NCBI GenBank assembly: GCA_030622585.1
Contig: JAUXFZ010000033.1
Location: forward strand, 1 to 11,731
Origin: Myxococcales bacterium
Lineage (GTDB): Bacteria; Myxococcota_A; Polyangia; Polyangiales; Houyiibacteriaceae
Reading direction: 5' to 3'
DNA length: 11,731 nt
The number at the start of each line of letters is the position of its first letter. The first letter of the stretch is position 1. The notes beneath the pieces were generated by a model. That model did not search any database and was not told where the DNA came from. It was given only the letters and a program-made list of their open reading frames with translations. Below are positions 1-5,566 of this stretch, piece by piece. The position numbers and the translations under genes are program-made.

Positions 1-977
1 CACGGGGGGACCGATGGGGCCTCATCGGAGCAAGCGACGGGATGCGCCAAGTGTACGAGATGCTCGACCGCGTAGCCGTCAATGACGTGCCGGTGGTCGT
101 CATTGGCGAAAGTGGCACCGGAAAGGAGCTCGTCGCCCGCGCAGTCCATCAAGGCAGCCGTCGCGCCGAGGGGCCGTATGTCTCCCTCAACTGCGGCGCG
201 ATTCCTGACGGCCTCCTCGAGAGTGAGCTGTTCGGTCATGTGGCCGGAGCGTTTACAGGGGCTACGCACGCCCGGGACGGCGTCTTTCGCCAAGCCGATG
301 GTGGCACACTATTCTTGGATGAAATCGCGGACATGCCGCCGCGCATGCAGCTAGATCTGCTCCGCGTGTTGCAGGAACGGCGCGTCCGACCAGTGGGCGG
401 CGGGGACGAGCACTCGATCGACGTTCGCCTGGACACCGCATGCAAACGGCCGCTGCTCGACCTCATCGAGGAAGGAACGCTACGGGAGGACCTCTACTAC
501 CGACTCGCCGTGGTGGAGCTCGAGTTGCCGCCACTGCGGGCGCGGCGTTCGGATATTCCGCTGCTTTGCGATCATTTTCTGCGTCGCATCGCCGACGAGC
601 GCGGCGAACCCAGGAAGCGTCTAAGTCCTGGCGCGATCCAGCGCCTGGGCGTGCACGACTTTCCGGGCAATGTCCGCGAGCTAGAGCACCTCCTCGTCAA
701 CGCGACCGTCTTCTGTGCCGGAGACAGCATCGAGGCCGAAGAGTTGGCGATCGAGACAGGGCGCCCCCCACCGACCAGCCGCGCCGGGGCCGACAACTTC
801 CGCGACTTCAAAGACGCCGAACGGAACCGAATGGTGCAAACCCTCAACGCGCATGGCTGGAACCGAGCGAAGGCGGCGCGCGCGCTCGGGATGGCGCGAA
901 GGACGTTCTATCGCCGCCTCAAGGAGCACGGCATCGAGCTTCCGAACGGCAAAGCTCCGTCCCCTGCGAAGGGCTAG
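1..977 (+). CDS. Sigma-54-dependent transcriptional activator, C-terminal part (5' truncated by window edge)
   Basis: The reading frame is open from the first bases of the window, and the first internal Met (position 42) falls inside the conserved start of the AAA+ domain (GLIGASDGM), so the true start lies upstream. Counting from that Met: Walker A GESGTGKE at 22-29, the sigma-54-contacting loop GAFTGA at 69-74, Walker B GGTLFLDEI at 87-95, an arginine-finger region REDLYYRL near 148-155, sensor II FPGNVREL at 207-214, and a Fis-type HTH at about 260-296 (KAARALGM, RTFYRRLKEHGI). The family hydrolyses ATP to remodel RNA polymerase-sigma-54 bound at -24/-12 promoters. The sensory N-terminus (receiver, FHA, GAF or other) is not visible, so signal and target are unknown. 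One oddity: the usual ATN(R) of sensor I reads TACKR (132-136). PilR is one possibility, but nothing visible singles it out. Confidence 0.95.
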   Translation, partial: RGDRWGLIGASDGMRQVYEMLDRVAVNDVPVVVIGESGTGKELVARAVHQGSRRAEGPYVSLNCGAIPDGLLESELFGHVAGAFTGATHARDGVFRQADGGTLFLDEIADMPPRMQLDLLRVLQERRVRPVGGGDEHSIDVRLDTACKRPLLDLIEEGTLREDLYYRLAVVELELPPLRARRSDIPLLCDHFLRRIADERGEPRKRLSPGAIQRLGVHDFPGNVRELEHLLVNATVFCAGDSIEAEELAIETGRPPPTSRAGADNFRDFKDAERNRMVQTLNAHGWNRAKAARALGMARRTFYRRLKEHGIELPNGKAPSPAKG

Positions 978-1903
978 AGGCCAGCCGGCGATACCGCGGT
1001 TGATACCCCCGCGTCGTACTTATCGGGCGTCTCCCCCGGCGGCAGGTAGAGGGGCGGCTCACCCGGTCGCGACCAGTCTACCCAGTAGACGGCCTTCGAG
1101 CGGACATCCACATGGACGAAGCTACTGCGAGGGTAGTAGCCGACGCCGACTTTGGTCAGCATGAGGCAGTAGTCGCGCAACACCTCGTTCGACACGCCTT
1201 CGACACGGATGTCGATGGCTTCCCCGGTGGCGTGCCGGCTAGACCCGTTGTCATCGCCCTTTTGCGAGCGGTAGGCGCTTACGACAACAATCGTTCGGCC
1301 ATTGAAATGGTCCGCGAGGTACGCGAGCACTCGCAAGAGGCGCGTGTGCGGGCGCTTGACCTCGTCGTTGTCGCGATCCCGAAGGAAACGCGCCAGACGC
1401 GCGCGGGCCTTCGGGTCGGGTTTTCCGGCCCCGTCGAAAAGGCGAACGCGAAGGGTCTCGTTGCTGGCGGGCCGCTCGAGGGTAACGAGCCCGTTTAGGA
1501 TCGTGTTGCGCGCCTTGGTCGCCTTGGCGTGCGCGCTGTAGCCGGGCAGCTCCAGGCGCTGCCCAACCCGCAGGGTCGCCCCGGGTTTGAGACGGTTGGC
1601 CGCGGCAAGCTTTTTCACGGACACCTTGTTGAGCTGCGCAATCCCCGTGAGGGTCTGCCCTGGATAGACGTAGATCACGCCCTTGCGCGGGATCCGCAGA
1701 ACCTGACCCACCCGGAGATTCGAGGTCTTCTTCAAGCGGTTGGCGGCTGCGAGGTTGGTGGCGGACACGCGGTAACGTTTTGCAATCGCCCCCAGCGTTT
1801 GACCTTGCTCCACGGTGTGCTTGCGCTGCGCATATGCAGGCGCATGCAGCAAGAGGACCACGAAGACCACAGCGACAGCACGCCAAACCCCAATCGAGTT
1901 CAT
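974..1903 (-). CDS. Secreted LysM-domain peptidase of the M15/DUF882 (YcbK/MepK-like) type
   Basis: Predicted 309-aa periplasmic peptidoglycan hydrolase. An N-terminal signal peptide (hydrophobic 6-20, cleavage probably after AYA at residue 25) is followed by two LysM repeats (about 28-72 and 77-120; both contain a GQTL motif, an AAANRLK motif and an RVGQ..L.(I/L)P end) that bind glycan. The C-terminal domain (about 190-277) has the zinc-peptidase signature SAYRS, then SRHATGEAIDI (likely ligands His224 and Asp231) and HVDV (His264). E. coli MepK of this family cleaves peptide cross-links; that activity is inferred here. An in-frame GTG directly precedes the chosen ATG (start 1906 gives 310 aa), and neither has a good Shine-Dalgarno. 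Its stop overlaps the stop of the convergent sigma-54 activator in a shared CTAG. The proline-rich tail after residue 277 has no recognised role. Confidence 0.92.
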   Translation of the reverse strand: MNSIGVWRAVAVVFVVLLLHAPAYAQRKHTVEQGQTLGAIAKRYRVSATNLAAANRLKKTSNLRVGQVLRIPRKGVIYVYPGQTLTGIAQLNKVSVKKLAAANRLKPGATLRVGQRLELPGYSAHAKATKARNTILNGLVTLERPASNETLRVRLFDGAGKPDPKARARLARFLRDRDNDEVKRPHTRLLRVLAYLADHFNGRTIVVVSAYRSQKGDDNGSSRHATGEAIDIRVEGVSNEVLRDYCLMLTKVGVGYYPRSSFVHVDVRSKAVYWVDWSRPGEPPLYLPPGETPDKYDAGVSTAVSPAGL

Positions 1904-2086
1904 CACGACGTGGCGAGTATTGATGAGTCGCGGGACAGGGCAACTAACCGGCGTGCATCTCGGTTTTTTTGCGTTCAGTGCCGAGCATTGCGACCATGAA
2001 ATTCGATACGTTTGTTCGTTGACAATCGGTGGGTTCGCGCGTTGAGCACAAGCAGTGCCCGACGATCGCGGACGTCTGCGTTCCGC

Positions 2087-2115
2087 TATGCAGGTTCGTA
2101 TAACTTATATATAAT
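2087..2115 (+). promoter_or_regulatory. Candidate sigma-70-type promoter for the HTH-pilMNOPQ cluster
   Basis: TATAAT at 2110-2115 matches the -10 consensus in all six positions and sits in an AT-rich block inside a GC-rich region. At a 17-bp spacing the -35 position (2087-2092) reads TATGCA, only three of six matches, so the promoter would be weak or activator-dependent. The predicted start is near 2122, giving a leader of about 105 bases before the HTH gene. This is inferred from sequence only. Confidence 0.45.
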
Positions 2116-2136
2116 TAGCACATAAATTAGTGCTAA
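2115..2136. promoter_or_regulatory. Operator-like inverted repeat over the predicted transcription start
   Basis: A perfect inverted repeat: TTAGCAC (2115-2121), 8-bp spacer, GTGCTAA (2130-2136). Its left arm begins on the last base of the TATAAT -10 and the repeat covers the predicted +1, a typical position for a repressor operator. The centre-to-centre distance of the arms (15 bp) places both half-sites on roughly the same DNA face only with some bending. The adjacent HTH protein is the obvious candidate ligand, which is an inference. The spacer is AT-rich. Confidence 0.5.
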
Positions 2137-2227
2137 CTTGTCCTAAGTTGCTTGACCCTACGGTGCTTCGGTCATAGCCTTCTTGAAGAGTGACGCGGGT
2201 TGCGTTGCTCCTCTAGAGAGCCAACTC

Positions 2228-2551
2228 ATGACCTACGAACCAGAGGCAAACGAAGCGATGCGAAAGCCCAACACGTTGGGTGCGTCGGCCTCTGATGCGA
2301 GCGAGCACGAAGGGGCTGCCAAGCCCAACGCGAGCAAGAAGGGTGGCAACAAGCCCAACAATGTTCGCAAGATTCGAATCGAACGCATGATGTCGAAAGC
2401 TGAGTTGGCTCGGCGCGCGAACCTATCGGTGTTGACGATTGATCGTGTCGAGAAGGGTTTTGGATGTCGGATGGACACAAAACGAAAGATTCTCGAAGCT
2501 TTGGGTCTGAGGCTCGCCGACAGGGTACGTGTGTTCGGTGAGGAGGAGTAA
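2228..2551 (+). CDS. Small XRE-like helix-turn-helix DNA-binding protein preceding pilM
   Basis: A 107-aa protein. The first 45 residues are low-complexity and probably disordered, with three KPN motifs (13-15, 32-34, 42-44) encoded by three copies of AAGCCCAAC (2264, 2321, 2351). Residues about 48-95 form a Cro/C1-type HTH: IRIERMMSKAELARRANLS, then TIDRVEKG and a final KILEALGL helix. The C-terminus is acidic (GEEE). I chose ATG 2228 because AGAGAG (2215-2220) lies seven bases upstream; an in-frame TTG at 2183 would add 15 residues but lacks a comparable site. The stop is nine bases before pilM, and the last codons contain AGGAGG (2541-2546), which probably serves pilM. Third codon positions look less GC-biased than in the pil genes, hinting at a different history. 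Likely an operon regulator, possibly acting on the palindrome at 2115-2136; the target is unproven. Confidence 0.8.
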   Translation: MTYEPEANEAMRKPNTLGASASDASEHEGAAKPNASKKGGNKPNNVRKIRIERMMSKAELARRANLSVLTIDRVEKGFGCRMDTKRKILEALGLRLADRVRVFGEEE

Positions 2552-2560
2552 CGTGTCTAC

Positions 2561-3610
2561 ATGCCGTCCGAGGGGAAGAACTTAATCGGCGTCGACATCG
2601 GTTCGAGCTCGATTAAAGTCTGTGAAATCAAAGAGGGGCGCCGGGGGTCACGAACCATCACCAGGTTCGGATATCATCCTCTGCCCGCCGAAACCATCGT
2701 CGATGGGCACATCATCAACTCCGGCGCCGTCGTCGATGGGCTGGAGAAGCTGTTCGCCAAGAGCAAGCGCCGCAATGTCGCGCTCCGGGCCAGCGGGCAC
2801 AGCGTAATCATCAAGAAGATCACGATGCCGCTGATGACGGCCGCCGAGCTTCACGAGCAGAGCAACTGGGAAGCCGAGCAGCACATTCCCTTCGACCTCG
2901 ACGAAGTGCACGTGGACTACGAGGTACTTCACGAGCGCACGGAGCACGGCCAAATGGACGTGCTCCTCGTTGCGGCGAAGAAGGAAGAAATCACCGATCT
3001 CACGAACCTGGCGATGGAAGCTCGACTCCGGCCCATGGTTGTGGACCTGGTCGCCTTCACCGTGCAAAACGTGTTCGAGGCAGGCTACGGCGCCGCAGCG
3101 GAAGATGAAACCACCGTCTTGGTGCACTGCGGGGCATCCACGACGACGGTGAATATCCTCGCAGATGGCACGACCGCTTTCACGCGCGACATCGCCAACG
3201 GGGGCAACGCAATTACTGAAGAGATTCAGCGGCAACTCGGCGTCGGCCGGGACGAGGCCGAAGCGTACAAATGCGGCGGAGAAGGGCGCGGCATCGTGCC
3301 GCGAGAGGTGCCCGAAATCGTGAACCAGGCAGTCGAACAGCTCGCGGGCGAGATTCAGCGCTCGCTCGACTTCTACCTGGCCACGAGCGGGGACCGCGAG
3401 TTGAGCCGTATCTGTCTGTCGGGCGGGACGGCGAGCATTCAAGCACTTCTCGACATCCTTCAAGACCGCGCTCAGGTAAACGTCGAGCTGCTCGATCCCA
3501 CCCGCGTGGCCGACGTCGATGAGAGGGCCATCGCCGACTTACAAGGCCGGGCATCCCAAGCAGTGGTGAGCATCGGCCTCGCACTACGCAAAGAACGGGA
3601 GCGTAACTGA
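2561..3610 (+). CDS. pilM: Type IV pilus assembly protein PilM
   Basis: A 349-aa cytoplasmic actin-like ATPase-fold protein that binds the N-terminal tail of PilN and forms the inner ring of the type IV pilus alignment complex. Visible elements are the phosphate-1 loop VDIGSSSIKV (11-20), the central region WEAEQHIPFDLDEVHVDY (103-120) typical of PilM, the phosphate-2 loop HCGASTTTV (189-197), and the adenosine-binding segment ICLSGGTASI (284-293). Length is normal for the family. The ATG at 2561 starts just ahead of the conserved LIGVDIG. The nearest good Shine-Dalgarno, AGGAGG, lies within the end of the preceding HTH gene at a rather long 14-base distance, suggesting coupling between the two. 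The stop overlaps the pilN start by one base (TGATG). Confidence 0.97.
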   Translation: MPSEGKNLIGVDIGSSSIKVCEIKEGRRGSRTITRFGYHPLPAETIVDGHIINSGAVVDGLEKLFAKSKRRNVALRASGHSVIIKKITMPLMTAAELHEQSNWEAEQHIPFDLDEVHVDYEVLHERTEHGQMDVLLVAAKKEEITDLTNLAMEARLRPMVVDLVAFTVQNVFEAGYGAAAEDETTVLVHCGASTTTVNILADGTTAFTRDIANGGNAITEEIQRQLGVGRDEAEAYKCGGEGRGIVPREVPEIVNQAVEQLAGEIQRSLDFYLATSGDRELSRICLSGGTASIQALLDILQDRAQVNVELLDPTRVADVDERAIADLQGRASQAVVSIGLALRKERERN

Positions 3611-4281
3611 TGGTTCGCATCAACTTACTGCCCACCGACAAGAAGAAGCGCGCCCGGCGTATCGCTCCTTCGCCGCTCCCGGGTGGCGACTTCGGGCTTG
3701 CGACCTGGGGTGCGATTTACGGCGGTGCGATCGCGATATGGCTCGTTGTGCTGGGCGTGTTGTATTTCGCACAGAGCGGGCAGCTCGAGACGGCGATGCA
3801 AGAGAACAAGACGCTCGAGGCTCGCCGCGATGAGCTACAGGGTAAGACCAAGGGCCTGGCAGAGGTCGAAGGGCGCCTAGAGAAAAGTAGGCGCTTAGAA
3901 AAGGTTGTCCAAGACCTGGAGCGTGCCCGGCGCGGCCCAACGCGTGCCGTCATGGAGCTGTCCAAAGTGCTGAGCAGCCCGGGCGGCCCGACGATCAACC
4001 CCGCGGAGCTCGAGCGCATGCGAGAGGACAACCCGCTGGCTGGGTTCAACGAATCGTGGGACGTGCGGAGGCTTTGGCTCACCCGCTTCGAGGAAATCGA
4101 ACGCGAATGCAAGATGACCGGGATGGGCCGCTCGAACGAAGACGTTGCAGAGTTCTTGCGTCGACTGACCCTTAGCGAGATCTATGAGAGCGTGACGTTG
4201 CAACGAACCCGCGCGACGAGCGACCCAGACACGGGGCTTCAAGTCGTTGGTTTCGATATTACCTGCAAGGTGAGATACTAA
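3610..4281 (+). CDS. pilN: Type IV pilus inner-membrane protein PilN
   Basis: A 223-aa bitopic inner-membrane protein. The extreme N-terminus carries the PilM-binding motif INLLP (4-8), followed by a basic stretch KKKRARR, one transmembrane helix at about 30-54 and a coiled coil at about 57-108. The periplasmic C-terminal part ends in the PilN fold (FLRRLTLSEIYESVTLQRT, 182-200). Residues about 115-170, with WDVRRLWLTRFEEIE, form an insertion between coiled coil and fold, longer than I expect in gammaproteobacterial PilN; this fits a deltaproteobacterial or myxobacterial type. It pairs with PilO, and both junctions (TGATG with pilM, TAATG with pilO) overlap by one base, indicating tight translational coupling. 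Confidence 0.95.
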   Translation: MVRINLLPTDKKKRARRIAPSPLPGGDFGLATWGAIYGGAIAIWLVVLGVLYFAQSGQLETAMQENKTLEARRDELQGKTKGLAEVEGRLEKSRRLEKVVQDLERARRGPTRAVMELSKVLSSPGGPTINPAELERMREDNPLAGFNESWDVRRLWLTRFEEIERECKMTGMGRSNEDVAEFLRRLTLSEIYESVTLQRTRATSDPDTGLQVVGFDITCKVRY

Positions 4282-4862
4282 TGGCCAGTCTCGAGGACAC
4301 GTTCGTTGGGCTGCCGGGGTGGGGCAAGGCGCTCGCCCTCGTCGGAGTGCTCGGTCTGTTGGGCGCTGGCTACTACAGCGTGATTTACAGCAGCGTTTCG
4401 GGGGACCTCGAAGCGGCGGCGAAGCAGCAGAAGCAGCTTCAAGATCAAATCCGTGACGCCGAGCGCCGAGAAAAACAGTACCTGGAGCTCACCCAAGAGC
4501 TGGCGAACCGAGAGGTCGCCGATCGCCAGAACCGGCGAGTCCTGCCGGAGAACGCCGAGATTGCAGCCTTCCTACAGGATCTCAACCGAGTGGCCGAGCT
4601 AAGCGGGCTGACGATTCGCCTCGTCGAGCCCCGCCCGGAACAACGCCAGGAGCTGTACTCGCAGATCCCGGTCGTTCTCGCCCTCACGGGCCGATTCCAC
4701 CAATTGGGCAAGTTCTTTTACAACGTGAGCAAGCTCGACCGCGCGATCAGCATGGAGAACATCCGAATGACGCAGCCCCAATTGCTGCCCTCGGGAGAAA
4801 TGGTCATCAACGTGGACGTTCGAGCGACCACCTATAGGCGTCCGCCGGCCCAAAGGAAGTAG
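4281..4862 (+). CDS. pilO: Type IV pilus inner-membrane protein PilO
   Basis: A 193-aa bitopic protein with a transmembrane helix at about 16-37 (ALALVGVLGLLGAGYYSVIY), a coiled coil at about 41-80 and a ferredoxin-like periplasmic domain at about 92-185 (IAAFLQDLNRVAELSGL, then LTGRFHQLGKFFYNVSKLDR and the closing VDVRATTYRR). It heterodimerises with PilN and contacts PilP, linking the cytoplasmic PilM ring to the secretin. The start overlaps the pilN stop, and pilP follows after six bases with AAGGAAG at 4853-4859 as its ribosome binding site inside the end of pilO. Confidence 0.95.
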   Translation: MASLEDTFVGLPGWGKALALVGVLGLLGAGYYSVIYSSVSGDLEAAAKQQKQLQDQIRDAERREKQYLELTQELANREVADRQNRRVLPENAEIAAFLQDLNRVAELSGLTIRLVEPRPEQRQELYSQIPVVLALTGRFHQLGKFFYNVSKLDRAISMENIRMTQPQLLPSGEMVINVDVRATTYRRPPAQRK

Positions 4863-4868
4863 CCACCC

Positions 4869-5486
4869 ATGAGCTCAAAGATTCGAATTTTCGGCTCCTT
4901 ACTGCTGCTCGCGGCCGTTGGCATGGCGGGCTGCGGTGGCGACGACGAGGAGGAGTATCATGGACTGGGCTCTGGCGCGGACGGTGACGCTGCGGGGGAG
5001 GGCTCGGGCGAAGAAGGTGCCGAGCAATCCGCGGCGCAGCTCGACTCCGGCCCAGCCATTTACACCGACGACGACTTCGCGGAGCTCGACATCCAGCACC
5101 GCGATCCCTTCCGTTCGTTCGCCAGGGCATTCAAGGCGCAGGCCGCTGCGCCGGCGCAACGCCGCGTGCTGTTGCCAAGCACGAGCCTCGATGAGATGAG
5201 GCTCATTGCCATCGTGACCGGCATCGCGACGCCGCGAGCCATGCTTACAGATACTGCGCAGGTGGGACATGTGATCCGTCGCGGTGACTACATCGGTCGT
5301 CCCGAGGTGGTACAGACCGGGGGTTCAGAGGGAATGCCAGTCACACTGAACTGGCGTGTGGATCGAATCCGCCCCGGTTCGGTCGTACTGACCCGCGAAG
5401 ACCCCACCTCGCCCGACAAACCGCCGTTGACCCGTGTGATGCCCCTTCATGAAGGCGGCGAGGCACCGCAGCTCACGGCTCCCTGA
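4869..5486 (+). CDS. pilP: Type IV pilus lipoprotein PilP
   Basis: A 205-aa lipoprotein with a signal peptide ending in lipobox MAGC (lipidated Cys22). An acidic, Gly/Ala-rich linker (about 23-60) is followed by the conserved RDPF (78-81) and a C-terminal beta-domain (about 100-193) with RLIAIVTGIATPRAMLTD and VIRRGDYIGRPEVV. In the family, PilP tethers PilN/PilO to the periplasmic N0 domain of PilQ. The acidic linker (DDEEE, then GEGSGEEG) is likely disordered and lets the domain span the periplasm. An 80-base gap with a strong hairpin separates it from pilQ, unlike the compact pilMNOP junctions. Confidence 0.95.
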   Translation: MSSKIRIFGSLLLLAAVGMAGCGGDDEEEYHGLGSGADGDAAGEGSGEEGAEQSAAQLDSGPAIYTDDDFAELDIQHRDPFRSFARAFKAQAAAPAQRRVLLPSTSLDEMRLIAIVTGIATPRAMLTDTAQVGHVIRRGDYIGRPEVVQTGGSEGMPVTLNWRVDRIRPGSVVLTREDPTSPDKPPLTRVMPLHEGGEAPQLTAP

Positions 5487-5502
5487 CCTTCGACAGATAG
5501 TC

Positions 5503-5516
5503 GGTCATTTTCTTGC
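5503..5516 (+). promoter_or_regulatory. Weak candidate -24/-12 (sigma-54) promoter before pilQ
   Basis: In the pilP-pilQ gap, GG (5503-5504) is followed by exactly ten bases and GC (5515-5516), and the -12 element reads TTGC (5513-5516), as in sigma-54 promoters. The -24 side is poor: CGGTCA in place of TGGCAC. A GG-N10-GC match occurs by chance fairly often, so this is tentative. It is listed because a sigma-54 activator lies at the left end of the window. Confidence 0.18.
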
Positions 5517-5534
5517 GCCGGCCCTTGCCGGCGT
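5515..5534 (+). promoter_or_regulatory. Intercistronic GC hairpin between pilP and pilQ
   Basis: CGCCGGC (5516-5522) pairs perfectly with GCCGGCG (5527-5533) around a CCTT tetraloop, with a flanking G-U pair. No U-tract follows, so it is not a standard intrinsic terminator. It could be an mRNA processing or stability element that sets the amount of PilQ relative to PilMNOP, which is an inference from position and strength. Confidence 0.45.
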
Positions 5535-5566
5535 TCGATGATTAAGGCCTGGCAGAGGAGTCAGAA

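Larger units (their letters stand above)
1904..2227. other. Gene-free gap between divergent genes, with an AT-rich island
   Basis: About 320 bases with no convincing gene. The left part (to about 2090) has ordinary GC content and would contain any promoter for the leftward LysM peptidase; I could not pick one with confidence. The right part, about 2096-2150, is strikingly AT-rich for this genome. It contains a 10-bp palindrome (TTATATATAA, 2105-2114), a perfect TATAAT, a 7-8-7 inverted repeat and a shorter AACTT-N5-AAGTT repeat (2135-2149). This is the probable control region of the rightward HTH-pilMNOPQ cluster. A short T-run after a 5-bp stem at 1946-1970 is too weak to call a terminator. 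Confidence 0.6.

Noticed and set aside
1946..1970. Possible intrinsic terminator: AACCG/CGGTT stem followed by a seven-base T run
   Set aside because: The stem is only five pairs with a ten-base loop, and no rightward gene ends upstream of it; on the other strand it would lie in the leader of the LysM gene.
2019..2047. TTGACA at 2019-2024 as a -35 element
   Set aside because: At 17 bp downstream the hexamer is TTGAGC, a poor -10, so no complete promoter can be supported.
2115..2136. CIRCE-like heat-shock (HrcA) operator, because the arms TTAGCAC/GTGCTAA match CIRCE outer half-sites
   Set aside because: CIRCE has TTAGCACTC-N9-GAGTGCTAA, which puts 13 bases between these arms; here there are 8, the inner TC/GA bases are absent, and the downstream genes are not chaperones.
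2648..3463. Long minus-strand open frame (271 aa) inside pilM
   Set aside because: It is antisense to a clear pilM, has an amino-acid mix typical of reverse reading of GC-rich genes, and lacks domains.
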